DNA of 64,000 nucleotides from DATARN01 sp963851105. Lineage in GTDB: Bacteria > Actinomycetota > Acidimicrobiia > Acidimicrobiales > Palsa-688. Under the pieces are notes generated by a model. It was not told the DNA's origin. It saw only the letters and a program-made list of their open reading frames with translations, and did not search any database. Positions 44,195 to 52,942 of this stretch are shown one piece after another. Made by a program: the position numbers and the translations under genes. Each line of letters starts with the position of its first letter. Position 1 is the first letter of the stretch. Where the stretch lies: positions 310,001 to 374,000 of the forward strand of contig CAWKNP010000009.1 in the NCBI GenBank assembly GCA_963851105.1, given 5' to 3'.

Positions 44195-44357
44195 ACGGCG
44201 CTCTTGGGGGGTGGTCAGATGCTCCACGCCCGCGAACGCGCCGTGACGGCCACCTGCGGTTTTGTCGGAAAAATCCAACTGAGGAGGCGAAGGTTTCCCG
44301 GCCGTCGCCGTTACTCTCTCCCAAGGCGCGGATGCGGAGCAGAAGGCGAGTGGTTGT

Positions 44358-44573
44358 GTGAGCGAAACGGCGTCAGTTCCGGACAGGGACGGTGTCCGCT
44401 ATATGACCGCCGGCGAAGCGGCCGACTACCTCCACGTGTCGCCCAAGACAGTCGCCCGTTGGGCGAACGAGCGGCGGATCCCGTGCCTGGTCACCCTGGG
44501 CGGGCACCGGCGATTCCTGCGCGACGACATCGAAATGGTGTTCCGGAAGATGTCGCCGCCGGCCGCGCCCTGA
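44358..44573 (+). CDS. BldC-like helix-turn-helix transcriptional regulator
   Basis: A 71-residue protein that is almost entirely one BldC/MerR-type winged helix: YMTAGEAADYLHVSPKTVAR followed by WANERRIPCLVTLGGHRRF. The length and the LGGHRRF wing match BldC closely, more so than the gene at 791-1060. BldC controls development and secondary metabolism in streptomycetes; the role here is unknown. It starts with GTG 44358. The 163-base upstream region holds possible promoter sequence around TTACTCT (44310s) but no clear operator. Confidence 0.85.
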   Translation: MSETASVPDRDGVRYMTAGEAADYLHVSPKTVARWANERRIPCLVTLGGHRRFLRDDIEMVFRKMSPPAAP

Positions 44574-44597
44574 CGAAGGGTCCGGCGCGACCGGCCT

Positions 44598-44894
44598 TCA
44601 GGCCAGGGGCCCCTGGGCCCGGTCGAGGCGCTCGCTCGCCACACTGATCCACGGATCGATCGCGAACCACGACTGGGTGTCGACGATGTCCAGGTAGGAC
44701 CCGAGCAGCCATTCCGCCATCGTCTTCAGGGTGAACCATTCGGGGGGCATCCCGGTGTGCATCCTCGTCACGATGCCCGCCTTGCGGATGAGATCGGCGG
44801 CCACCGCCGACGAGGACTGTTCCGGCTCGGCGGAATCGGTCAGTTCGATGACCTGCCGCACGAGGTCCCAACGGCCTTCGGGATCGTCCTCCAT
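44598..44894 (-). CDS. Conserved-looking hypothetical protein (98 aa)
   Basis: A 98-residue, mostly helical soluble protein (DLVRQVIELTDSAEPEQSSS, then MPPEWFTLKTMAEWLLGSYL) with several Trp residues and no Cys. The family is not recognised. A perfect TANNNT hexamer (TAACGT, minus strand) ends 6 nt before the ATG, the window's leaderless pattern, which supports that the gene is real. It converges on the BldC-like gene with a gap of 24 bases. Confidence 0.6.
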   Translation of the reverse strand: MEDDPEGRWDLVRQVIELTDSAEPEQSSSAVAADLIRKAGIVTRMHTGMPPEWFTLKTMAEWLLGSYLDIVDTQSWFAIDPWISVASERLDRAQGPLA

Positions 44895-44900
44895 ATCGCC

Positions 44901-44906
44901 ACGTTA
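44901..44906 (-). promoter_or_regulatory. -10 element (TAACGT) of a leaderless hypothetical gene
   Basis: TAACGT on the minus strand ends 6 nt before the ATG of the gene at 44598-44894, matching the leaderless spacing of other genes in this window. Confidence 0.55.
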
Positions 44907-45130
44907 CCGTGCCCGCCGCCCTCTCGCCGCCGACAAGACGGACGAAGCGGACAACGGCGTTCATCGCCTCAGAGAGACGTCGCCAAGAGGTACCATTCCT
45001 ACCTCGGAGTCGCTTGGCGATCATCACTTCGCCTAAGCCGCACCTGCTTGAACTTCCAGGCACCTGTGGCTCGGCCGTAGCCGGACGAGCGAGGTCACTC
45101 TCGACCCAGGAGCGCAGCCATGGATGTCCA

Positions 45131-45889
45131 ATGCAAAAGGGCATTCTCGTGCCTGCCTCTGTAGGTAGCGAGGAGGAGAGCTTCGACGAGTCGCTGCAGG
45201 CGCTGGCGCGCGTTCTCTTTGCCGGTCACACCGCTAAGGCGACGTTGGAGACGGTGGCCCATCTGGCGCAACAGACAATCCCTGGCTGTGACGCGGCCAG
45301 CGTCACCGTTGTGGAGGGCGGCAAGCCGCGAACGACGGTGTCCACCGCGCCCATGGCGGTGGCAATCGACGATCAGCAGTATGCCCACGGCGAGGGACCG
45401 TGCCTGCAAGCCATAAAGTCCCAGGCCGTCATCCGGGTCGACTCCTACGACAACGAGTCGCGCTGGCCGGCATTCCTGGCCGCGGTGCGCAAGGAGGGTG
45501 TCAACAGCTCGCTTTCGTTGCCGCTGGTCGCGCTCGAAGAGACCGTCGGCGCCCTGAACCTCTATTCCGTGGCGCCGGCCGGCTTCGAGGGTGCGGGGCC
45601 CGCGGGCGAGGCGTTCGCGGCCCAGGCCGCCATCACCTTGGCCAACGCCTCCGCCTATCACCGGGCGACCGAGCTGGCCCGCAACCTCACCTTGGCGTTG
45701 GAGCACCGCGATGTCATCGGCCAGGCCAAGGGCATCCTGATCGCCCAGGACGGTGTCAGCTCCGAGGAAGCCTTCGACATCCTTCGCCGGGCGTCGCAGC
45801 GCAGCAACCGCAAGGTCTACGACCTGGCGGCGGAGATCGTGGCCCGCAACACCGCGCACGGGTCCGTGGCGCCCCAGGAGCACCAGTAG
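45131..45889 (+). CDS. GAF and ANTAR domain protein (RNA-binding antiterminator)
   Basis: A 252-residue regulator. A GAF sensor domain (about 25-165) contains ASVTVVEGGKPRTTVSTAP, HGEGPCLQAI and SSLSLPLVALEETVGALNLY. A C-terminal ANTAR domain (about 180-240) contains LALEHRDVIGQAKGILIAQ and EEAFDILRRASQRSNRKVYD. ANTAR domains bind paired hexanucleotide-loop hairpins in mRNA leaders and stop early termination. ATG 45131 or GTG 45149 could be the start; ATG 45120, best placed after AGGAGCG, instead opens a 14-codon frame that ends at once. The target transcript is not visible here. Confidence 0.87.
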   Translation: MQKGILVPASVGSEEESFDESLQALARVLFAGHTAKATLETVAHLAQQTIPGCDAASVTVVEGGKPRTTVSTAPMAVAIDDQQYAHGEGPCLQAIKSQAVIRVDSYDNESRWPAFLAAVRKEGVNSSLSLPLVALEETVGALNLYSVAPAGFEGAGPAGEAFAAQAAITLANASAYHRATELARNLTLALEHRDVIGQAKGILIAQDGVSSEEAFDILRRASQRSNRKVYDLAAEIVARNTAHGSVAPQEHQ

Positions 45890-45944
45890 GAACGCTGAGC
45901 AACCGGCGGCCCCAGTAGCAATGCCGCAGCCGGGGGACGAGCTG

Positions 45945-46244
45945 TCAGCCGATCCAGTGTTCGGCTTTGCTCGGCGTCGGGGCGGCACCTTCGGCCTCGC
46001 GGATCGCCCCGATGGCGCGGTGCAGCGAATGGAGGGCGTCGTTGACCGCCAGATCGCACGCCGCGATGCCGCCGTACAGATACTCGACGGTCGCCGCGAT
46101 CCTTTCCAGGTCGGCCGCGATACCCGCCGCCGGGTCAGCGCCCAGGGTGTCGGCGCGCCGGCGAGCCTCGGAGCCGTGGCCGCATCCAGGCGCGGCGCGG
46201 CGCCGCTGGCTCACCGCTGTTTGATCGCTTACCCAAGTCGACAT
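45945..46244 (-). CDS. Hypothetical protein (99 aa)
   Basis: A soluble protein with a predicted helical hairpin (AADLERIAATVEYLYGGIAA, then DLAVNDALHSLHRAIGAIRE) after an Arg-rich N-terminus. No family is recognised. The coding look (helical periodicity, no repeats) is moderate, and no clear ribosome-binding site is seen before ATG 46244. It lies downstream of the ABC-2 transporter genes on the same strand, with a gap of 114 bases. Confidence 0.45.
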   Translation of the reverse strand: MSTWVSDQTAVSQRRRAAPGCGHGSEARRRADTLGADPAAGIAADLERIAATVEYLYGGIAACDLAVNDALHSLHRAIGAIREAEGAAPTPSKAEHWIG

Positions 46245-46358
46245 TGGCCTCGGAACATCATTACTAACGAAGGTAGACACTCGAAAGAGCGCGCGTCGAC
46301 CATTTGAGATACGCAAAATTCTCAACGCCAGACATATCACCCGGGCCCGGGCAAAGTT

Positions 46359-47183
46359 TTATGGCAGCAGGAGCCGGTGGAGGCGGCGGCTGGTCACCGC
46401 CAGCCCGGCCAGGGCCATGGCGAGCAGGTAGACGACGTCGATGGCGGTGTTGACGCCGGCAGCGCCGAACGACAGCCCCCGTACCAGGTCCACCCCCCGG
46501 TACAGCGGCGTCACCCGCACCACCGCTCGTAGGAACGGGTGGTAGGTCGACAGGGGATAGAAGGTGGTGGAGAACAGGAACAGTGGCAGTACGACCAGCT
46601 GGACGAGATCGAGGTCCTGCCAGCCGCGGATGTAGCACGTGAAGGCCATGCCGACGGCGGCGAAGGCGAAGCTGATCAGCATCGACGCCGGCAGCAGCAG
46701 CAGACCCCACCAAGAGTGGATGAGCCCCATCATCACCATGACGACAAGAAATCCGGCCGAGTAGATGGCGCCGCGCAGGAGGCTCCAGGTGATCTCCCCG
46801 GCGGCTATGTCGCTCGGGACGAGCGGCGTCGCCAGCATGCCGTCGTACACGTTGGCTTCTTTCAGCTTGTAGAAGATGTTCATCGTGCTCTCGTAGACGG
46901 CGCCATTCATGGCCGACGCCGCCAGCAGGGCGGGCGCCACGAACTCGGAATACGAGACACTGCGGCCGTCCACGGTGAGCCTGCCGATGAGCGCCCCGAT
47001 GCCGACGCCGATCGACAGGAGGTAGAACACCGGCTCGAAGAATCCCGACAGGATGATCGTCCACATCCGCCGGACGACGGTGAAGTTCCGCTCGAGCACC
47101 CGGGTGAAGCGCCGGTGTCGGCGGGAAAAAGGAGCGAGGGCTCGGTTGGCCACCGCCGTGGCGACGCCGGCGGCGGCGGTCAT
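46359..47183 (-). CDS. ABC-2 type permease (NodJ-like exporter), second of two
   Basis: A 274-residue membrane protein with six hydrophobic segments. It shows the ABC-2/NodJ features: LSGFFEPVFYLLSIGVGIG, SEFVAPALLAASAMNGAVYE, LKEANVYDGMLATPLVPSD and a LFLFSTTFYPLSTYHPF segment before the last helix. It overlaps the preceding permease gene by 4 bases (ATGA), so the two permeases likely form a heterodimer with the ATPase of 47968-48891. Confidence 0.88.
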   Translation of the reverse strand: MTAAAGVATAVANRALAPFSRRHRRFTRVLERNFTVVRRMWTIILSGFFEPVFYLLSIGVGIGALIGRLTVDGRSVSYSEFVAPALLAASAMNGAVYESTMNIFYKLKEANVYDGMLATPLVPSDIAAGEITWSLLRGAIYSAGFLVVMVMMGLIHSWWGLLLLPASMLISFAFAAVGMAFTCYIRGWQDLDLVQLVVLPLFLFSTTFYPLSTYHPFLRAVVRVTPLYRGVDLVRGLSFGAAGVNTAIDVVYLLAMALAGLAVTSRRLHRLLLP

Positions 47184-47971
47184 ACCGCCAGCCGCTTGCG
47201 GAAACGGCTTACCGCCAGCACCGACCCGACGGCGATCCAGGCCAGCAGGTAGACCACATGGCCGGCCGCCGCGCCGAGCGTCGCCCGGTCCAAGGCCAGG
47301 CTGCGGCACAGGTCGACACCGTGCCACAGGGGGGTCACGTAGGCGATGGGGCGCAGCCAGCCCGGCAACTGGCTGATCGGGAAGAAGGTGCCGGAGAACA
47401 GGTACAGCGGGATGATGCCGAAGCGCATCAGGTTGGCCAGGCCCTGAGGGCCGTCGAGCGACGCGGTGATCGCCGCCACGGGTGCCGCGATGGCGGCGCC
47501 GGTCAGGACGGCGGCGGGCAGGGCCAGCAGGACATTGCCCGAGCGGGCGGCGCCGAAGGCCACGATGGCCACCACGAACACAGAGCTGGTCATGGCGATG
47601 CGTACCGCGATCCAGAGGAGCTGGCCGATGGCCACGTCGGCCACGGTCAGCGGCGTCGCCAGCATGGCGTGGTAGGTACGGCGCCACTTGATGCCTTCCA
47701 TCACCGGGTAGATGGCTTCGTTGGCCGCGGTCTGCATGGCGGCTGCGGCCAGGAGCCCCGGGGCCAGGAACTGAAGGTAGCTGACCCCGCCGAGCGACGC
47801 CCGGTGCGCCGCCGACCCTTTGTCGACGAGCGACCCGAGCCCGACGCCCATGGCCGCCAACATCAGGATCGGGGTCAGCACAGTGGTGAACACCGACCCC
47901 CGCCAGCGCCGGCGGTAGGTCATGGCGGCGGTCTCTGTCGCCAGGAGGACCCGGGAACGAGGTCGCGTCAA
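47180..47971 (-). CDS. ABC-2 type permease (NodJ-like exporter), first of two
   Basis: A 263-residue membrane protein paralogous to the next gene. VFTTVLTPILMLAAMGVGLG, LQFLAPGLLAAAAMQTAANE, KWRRTYHAMLATPLTVADVA and YLFSGTFFPISQLPGWLRPI align motif for motif. Its ATG overlaps the ATPase stop. Lipo-oligosaccharide or drug export is the usual job of this class; the cargo here is unknown. Confidence 0.88.
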   Translation of the reverse strand: MTRPRSRVLLATETAAMTYRRRWRGSVFTTVLTPILMLAAMGVGLGSLVDKGSAAHRASLGGVSYLQFLAPGLLAAAAMQTAANEAIYPVMEGIKWRRTYHAMLATPLTVADVAIGQLLWIAVRIAMTSSVFVVAIVAFGAARSGNVLLALPAAVLTGAAIAAPVAAITASLDGPQGLANLMRFGIIPLYLFSGTFFPISQLPGWLRPIAYVTPLWHGVDLCRSLALDRATLGAAAGHVVYLLAWIAVGSVLAVSRFRKRLAV

Positions 47972-48891
47972 TCGACCAGGGTCCGCCCGGTGAGGCGGAG
48001 GAAGATGTCTTCCAGCGAACTGCGCCGCACCAGCATGCTGACCGGCGCCAGCCCGAGGCCGTGCACCTGGGCCGCCGCCGAGTCGCCATCGTCGGTGTAC
48101 ACCAGCACCCGATCGGGCAGTACCTCGAGCCGGGAGCCCAGGCCGACCAGGCGGTCGAGCGCCGCGTCCTGGGTGCCGGCGGGGAAGCGCAGCTCCAGCA
48201 CCTCACGCGTCGAGTAGCGGGCGATGAGCTCCTGGGGCGAGCCCTCGGCGACGATGACGGCGTTGTCCATCACGACCAGCCGGTCGCACAGCTGCTCGGC
48301 CTCGTCCATGTAGTGCGTCGTCAGGATCAGGGTCTTGTGTTCCTGCTTCAACCGGTACAGGCGGTCCCACAGCACATGGCGGGCCTGGGGGTCGAGGCCG
48401 GTGGTCGGCTCGTCGAGCAGCAGAAGGTCGGGGTCGTTGATGAGGGCCCGGGCGATGGTGAGGCGCCGTTTCATGCCGCCCGACAGCTGTTCGACCCGCT
48501 GACTGGCTTTCTCGCCCAGCTGCACGAAGTCGAGCAGATGGGAGATGCGCTCGGCGATCACCTTGCGGGGCAGGTCGAAGAAGCGCCCGTACACGTACAG
48601 GTTCTCGCGAACCGACAGCTCGGCGTCGAGCGTGTCGTCCTGGGGGACCACGCCGAGGCGGGCGCGGATGGCGGGCCCTTCGGTCGCGGGGTCGAGGCCG
48701 AGCACCCGGAGCTTGCCGTCGCTCAGCGGCGACACGCAGCCGATCATCCGCATCGTCGAGCTCTTCCCGGCCCCGTTGGGGCCGAGGAAGCCGAAGGCCT
48801 CACCCTGGGCCACATCGAAGTCGATGGCATTCACGGCGGTGGTGACCCCGAACCGCTTGGTGAGGCCTCTCGCCTCGACGACCGCAGTCAC
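47968..48891 (-). CDS. ABC transporter ATP-binding protein (NodI-like)
   Basis: A 307-residue ATPase: Walker A GPNGAGKSST near 40, signature LSGGMKRRLTIARALI near 138, Walker B LLLLDEPTTGLDPQARH and H-loop TLILTTHYMDEAEQL. The C-terminal 80 residues form the accessory domain of exporter ATPases (YSTREVLELRFPAG, LEDIFLRLTGRTLVD). GTG 48891 is preferred because conservation starts there and GATGCT lies 6 nt upstream, the leaderless pattern. First gene of a three-gene exporter operon. Confidence 0.9.
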   Translation of the reverse strand: MTAVVEARGLTKRFGVTTAVNAIDFDVAQGEAFGFLGPNGAGKSSTMRMIGCVSPLSDGKLRVLGLDPATEGPAIRARLGVVPQDDTLDAELSVRENLYVYGRFFDLPRKVIAERISHLLDFVQLGEKASQRVEQLSGGMKRRLTIARALINDPDLLLLDEPTTGLDPQARHVLWDRLYRLKQEHKTLILTTHYMDEAEQLCDRLVVMDNAVIVAEGSPQELIARYSTREVLELRFPAGTQDAALDRLVGLGSRLEVLPDRVLVYTDDGDSAAAQVHGLGLAPVSMLVRRSSLEDIFLRLTGRTLVD

Positions 48892-48974
48892 CGGCCCAGC
48901 ATCGCACCGACACGAGAAGGGGTGGCGCGATTTTCCCGGTGCGAGGCCCGGCAACATCGAGCTAACCCCCGGCT

Positions 48975-49008
48975 CGGCCCAACCACCAGGGGGGTGATGG
49001 TTGGGCCG
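48975..49008 (-). terminator. Hairpin downstream of the HtrA-like gene
   Basis: CGGCCCAACCA and TGGTTGGGCCG pair perfectly over 11 bp around a 12-base loop. There is no T tract on either side, so termination may be factor-assisted. It lies 26 bases after the protease stop and upstream of the ABC ATPase gene. Confidence 0.6.
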
Positions 49009-49033
49009 ACGGGCCGGGGGAAAAGGGGGACTG

Positions 49034-50356
49034 TCAGTCGGCAGGCCCGGTGCCGAGAGTCACCTTGGCGCTGTGGTCGGCGCCCGCCTGGTCGGTCCAG
49101 GTCACCGTGACCTTGTCGCCGGGGCGATGGGTCCGCATCACGGTGGTCAGGCTCCCCGCCGAGGTCACGGCCGTGCCGTTGACGGCGGTGATCGTATCGC
49201 CGGCGGCCAGTCCCGCCGCCTCGGCGGGTGTTCCCGAGGCGACACCGGTGACGACCGCGCCGCTGCCGGTGGAGTTGGCCGACAGGGCGATGCCGAGGAA
49301 GGCGGGGAGTCCGAGGTGGACCGTGGCGCTGGCTTGGCCCGAGGTGATCTGCTTGGCGATCGAAAGGGCGTGGTTGATCGGGATGGCGAAGCTCACGGTG
49401 GCCCCGGCGTTGAACCGGCGGGCCGACGAGGCGGCGGTGTCCATGCCGACGACCTGGCCACTGGCGTTGGCCAGCGGGCCACCGGAGTCGCCGGGGGCGA
49501 TGGGGGCGTTGGTCTCGATCAGGCCGTTCAGGGTCTCGGCGTTGGCCCCGCCCATGTCGCTGGCGGTGATCGTCTGGCCGGTGGCGCGGACCGTGCCGGT
49601 GACGACCGACGGGGCGCCGCCGACGCCGCCCGCATTGCCCATGGCCACGACCGCGTCACCCGCTTGGACGGTGCTCGAGTCGCCGAGAGGGATGGTCTTC
49701 AGGCCCGAGGCGCCCTGCAGCTGGATGACCGCGACATCCTCGGTGGGATCGGTGCCCACCACGGTGGCGCTGTAGGTCCGGCCGGTGCTCGGGATGGTCA
49801 CCGACACGGTGGTGGCGCCGTCGACCACGTGATTGTTGGTGAGGATCTCACCCGATGACGTGAGCACCATCCCGGTGCCCGCGGCGGCTGCGCTCTGGTA
49901 CGACAACTTGGTGTTGATGTCCACGATCCCTGGGCTCACCTGGGCGGCGACGGCCACCGAGTCGGCCGTGGCCCCGCCGGTTGCGGGCGCCGGAGTGGCC
50001 CCCGTCGAGGGCGCGGGGGTGGGTACGGTGGCGCCCGGGGCGGGAATGGTCGCCGGCGTCGACGCGGCTACCGGCGTCGGGGTCGGGCTGCGCCCGATAC
50101 GGCTGCCGATGCCGATGCCGATGAGGGCGGCGATAAGTGCGGCCACGAGCACCAGGGCGATCCCGCGGCCGCGCTGGGGCGGGGCGGGAGGCCGCGGCTC
50201 GCCACCGGCGGGCGGCGGTCCCGCGGGGCCGAAACCCGAGCCGGTAGGGGCGGCCCAGGGGTCGTTCCACCGCGGCGGCGCGATCCAATCGGGTGAGTAC
50301 GGCGGTGGCAGCACGGCGGTCGCTCCGTTGCCTGGTGCTTGCGAGATGTCGGTCAC
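49034..50356 (-). CDS. HtrA/DegP-like membrane-anchored serine protease with PDZ domain
   Basis: A 440-residue protein. A Pro-rich cytoplasmic N-terminus (1-64) precedes one membrane anchor (IALVLVAALIAALIGIGIG, about 66-84) and a Pro/Thr/Ala linker. The trypsin-fold protease domain has catalytic His in ILTNNHVVDG, Asp in DPTEDVAVIQL and Ser in APGDSGGPL. A C-terminal PDZ domain (about 345-435) includes GVASGTPAEAAGLAAGDTIT. It acts in quality control outside the membrane. A GTG start with AGGAG 7 nt upstream fits. The DUF2510 gene lies upstream on the same strand, 105 bases away. Confidence 0.92.
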   Translation of the reverse strand: MTDISQAPGNGATAVLPPPYSPDWIAPPRWNDPWAAPTGSGFGPAGPPPAGGEPRPPAPPQRGRGIALVLVAALIAALIGIGIGSRIGRSPTPTPVAASTPATIPAPGATVPTPAPSTGATPAPATGGATADSVAVAAQVSPGIVDINTKLSYQSAAAAGTGMVLTSSGEILTNNHVVDGATTVSVTIPSTGRTYSATVVGTDPTEDVAVIQLQGASGLKTIPLGDSSTVQAGDAVVAMGNAGGVGGAPSVVTGTVRATGQTITASDMGGANAETLNGLIETNAPIAPGDSGGPLANASGQVVGMDTAASSARRFNAGATVSFAIPINHALSIAKQITSGQASATVHLGLPAFLGIALSANSTGSGAVVTGVASGTPAEAAGLAAGDTITAVNGTAVTSAGSLTTVMRTHRPGDKVTVTWTDQAGADHSAKVTLGTGPAD

Positions 50357-50461
50357 GGTGTCGCTCCTGTGGCTGGTTGCCCGCTACCAGTAGACGCCGG
50401 GAACTTCAGAGCCCGCTCAGGGAGTTCTGTGGCTGCGATGAGACTTCTCCGGAGGTACGGC

Positions 50462-51640
50462 TCAGCCATTGACGACCGATGCCGGCAACTGGGCCATGCG
50501 TTGCCCGAACACCCCCACGATCTTTTCGACCGTGGTCTGCCCCGCCACCGACAACGAATCGGTCTGGTAGAAGTACACGCCGAGGAGGACCCGACCTCGC
50601 CGCAGGTACACCGCGATGGAATGCTGCACCGTGCCGGCGTCGTCGGTCGTGGTGATGTCGTACGCCTGGCGGGTAACGGTGGGGACCTGGGCCCAGCCGG
50701 AGTCCGGCGCCGGGTTGAAGTGGGTGGTGACCGACCCCCCGTTGGCCTTGGCGACAGGGTTCGGGGAGCAGCTGGCGGTCACCGCCCGCAACTCCGACAA
50801 CGCCTGGTCGGTGGCGGCGGCATTGGCGTAGAGCACGGCCTCGGTGCTCAGGATGAGGCCGCCGGTACCGTCAATGGCGCCCACCTGGAGGCGGGCCGTT
50901 CGCAGGGACTCGCTCGGGTAATTCCCGTCGCACAGGTCGAGCGTCGGCGCCCCCGAAACCGTGTCGCCGCCGATCAGGGGCTGGACGATGACCGTCGAGG
51001 GGACGTCGGCCTGCGTGAGGCCGAGCGACGCCAGCGCCGCGGTCGCCGGGTCCTTGGGCACGGTGGGCGTCGGGAGGGTGAAGCCGGGGATGGTCGGCAC
51101 GGTCGCAAAGGGGCCCGTCGCCGAGGGCGTGGCGCTCGAGCGGTGCCGGAAGACCAGGTAGCCGCCCACCGTGCCGAGGGCGCCCATGACGAGCATGACC
51201 CCGACCACCAGGGCCACGAAACCAAGGCCCGTCGGCAGTCGCGACTTTTGCGACGCCAGCTCGGCGGGCGCCGGGCTGGCCCCCCAGCCATCGCCCGCCG
51301 GTGCCGCGCTCCAGACGGCTGTGGTCGGCGGCGTCCACGACGGCGGCGGGGGCGCCCCGGCGGCATCGGGCGCCCGCACGGGCGGAGGGGTCGGCGCCGA
51401 CCAGCCAGGCGCGGTCTCGGCGGCGTCGGTCCCTTCGCCCGCAGACGGCGTGGCCGGGCCGTGGGGGAAGGCACCCGACGTCCACGCCGTGCCGTCCCAA
51501 TAGCGGTGGTGGCCGCTCGACCAGGGGTCGGGGTACCAGCCGGCCGGCGTCGGCATCGGTGGCGGGACCGGGGCGGGGTTGGAAAGGTACGGGTCGGTGT
51601 CCGGTGCACCCGCACCCCACGGGTGGCTGTCGTCGCTCAT
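50462..51640 (-). CDS. DUF2510 membrane protein with extracellular sensor-like domain
   Basis: A 392-residue protein. The DUF2510 motif AGWYPDPWSSGHHRYWDGTA lies near residues 33-52. A Pro/Ala-rich stretch and one membrane segment (GFVALVVGVMLVMGALGTVG, about 139-158) follow. The extracellular part (about 190-392) has two Cys (DLCDGNYPSE, TASCSPNP) and resembles PknH-type sensor domains. GGGAGG precedes the ATG. The Pro-rich cytoplasmic region mirrors that of the neighbouring HtrA-like protease, so joint surface sensing is possible but unproven. Confidence 0.75.
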   Translation of the reverse strand: MSDDSHPWGAGAPDTDPYLSNPAPVPPPMPTPAGWYPDPWSSGHHRYWDGTAWTSGAFPHGPATPSAGEGTDAAETAPGWSAPTPPPVRAPDAAGAPPPPSWTPPTTAVWSAAPAGDGWGASPAPAELASQKSRLPTGLGFVALVVGVMLVMGALGTVGGYLVFRHRSSATPSATGPFATVPTIPGFTLPTPTVPKDPATAALASLGLTQADVPSTVIVQPLIGGDTVSGAPTLDLCDGNYPSESLRTARLQVGAIDGTGGLILSTEAVLYANAAATDQALSELRAVTASCSPNPVAKANGGSVTTHFNPAPDSGWAQVPTVTRQAYDITTTDDAGTVQHSIAVYLRRGRVLLGVYFYQTDSLSVAGQTTVEKIVGVFGQRMAQLPASVVNG

Positions 51641-51868
51641 CGGAGTCCTCCCGTCGCCGCGTGGCGACCCTTCATTTTGCCGGTTTGCGTGCCAGTCTGG
51701 GCAATAGAGCTAAATACCCGCTGAAGACGCCCTGAGAATGCCATGAGCCCTACTGCCAGCCACCAGTACTTACCTGTTTCCCAGCTTCTCACCAGGTTGC
51801 GTTGAGGTTGGCCCACCACGCTGGCCCACCAATACCCCCTTTTCCCCGCCCCTGTTGGAGGAATTCGA

Positions 51869-52942
51869 ATGCGTGACACCGCCGGCGAACTCGAGGATGC
51901 CCTTTTCCAGATCAAGCGGGTCATCGTGGGCCAGGATCGCATGGTAGAGCGGGCGTTCCTGTGCCTGCTGGCCCGGGGCCACTGTCTGATCGAGGGCGTG
52001 CCCGGGCTGGCCAAGACCCTCACGGTGTCCACCATGGCCGGCGTCGTGGGCGGCAGCTTCACCCGGATCCAGTTCACGCCGGACCTGGTGCCCGCCGATA
52101 TCGTGGGCACCCGGATCTGGCGGCCTTCGGCTGAGGAGTTCGACATCGAATGGGGCCCGGTGTTCGCCAACATCGTGCTGGCCGACGAGATCAACCGGGC
52201 GCCCGCCAAGGTGCAGTCGGCACTGCTCGAGGTCATGGGCGAGCGCCAGGTCTCCATCGGCGGCCATACCCGCAAGGTGCCCGAGCCCTTCCTCGTCCTC
52301 GCCACCCAGAACCCGATCGAGTCCGAAGGGGTCTACGCCCTCCCCGAGGCGCAGCGGGACCGCTTCTTGATGCAGATCGTGGTCGAGCAGCCCTCCTACA
52401 GCGACGAGCTGGAGATCGCCCGGCGCATGAGCACCCGCCCGCCCAAGGCCGACCAGGTGTTGTCGCCCGAGCAGCTTCTTGTGCTGCAGGGCCTGGTCGA
52501 CGAGGTCTTCGTCCACCACGCGGTCCAGGACTACGCGGTGCGCCTCGTCATGGCGACCCGGGAGCCGGCTCGCTGGGGCGTGGCGGAGCTCGAGAACCAG
52601 ATCGCCCTCGGCGCCAGCCCCCGTGCCACCCTCGGCCTGCTGGCCGCGGGGCGGGCACTGGCGCTGCTGCGGGGCCGTCGTTTCCTGGTCCCGCAGGACA
52701 TTTACGACGTGGCGCCCGAGGTCCTGCGCCATCGCTTGCTGCTGACCTACGACGGCCTGGCCGCGGGCTTGCAGGTCGACGATGTCATCTCCCGGGTGCT
52801 GGCCACCATCCCCGCGCCGCGCGTTGCGCCCCACCAGGACGAGACGGGCGCCGGGATGACCCGGCCGGGGCCCGCGGTCGCCGATCTTTCCCGTCCCGAG
52901 GTCGCCTTGACCGAGCCCAGCCCCTACGAGGCGACGTCGTGA
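51869..52942 (+). CDS. MoxR-family AAA+ ATPase
   Basis: A 357-residue chaperone-like ATPase. Walker A is GVPGLAKT near 43 (variant of GxxGxGKT, as usual in MoxR), followed by IQFTPDLVPADIVGTRIW, Walker B NIVLADEINRAPAKVQSAL near 107, sensor 1 VLATQNPIESEGVYALPEA and sensor 2 GASPRATLGLL near 252. MoxR proteins assist maturation of complexes with VWA proteins. GGAGGA precedes the ATG. The following DUF58 and VWA genes overlap head to tail, giving the classic MoxR-DUF58-VWA (Bat-like) operon. Confidence 0.95.
   Translation: MRDTAGELEDALFQIKRVIVGQDRMVERAFLCLLARGHCLIEGVPGLAKTLTVSTMAGVVGGSFTRIQFTPDLVPADIVGTRIWRPSAEEFDIEWGPVFANIVLADEINRAPAKVQSALLEVMGERQVSIGGHTRKVPEPFLVLATQNPIESEGVYALPEAQRDRFLMQIVVEQPSYSDELEIARRMSTRPPKADQVLSPEQLLVLQGLVDEVFVHHAVQDYAVRLVMATREPARWGVAELENQIALGASPRATLGLLAAGRALALLRGRRFLVPQDIYDVAPEVLRHRLLLTYDGLAAGLQVDDVISRVLATIPAPRVAPHQDETGAGMTRPGPAVADLSRPEVALTEPSPYEATS

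Noticed and set aside
47258..48217. Long plus-strand frame opposite the ABC-2 exporter genes
   Set aside because: Antisense shadow with Gly/Gln/His-rich composition, opposite clearly coding permease and ATPase sequence.
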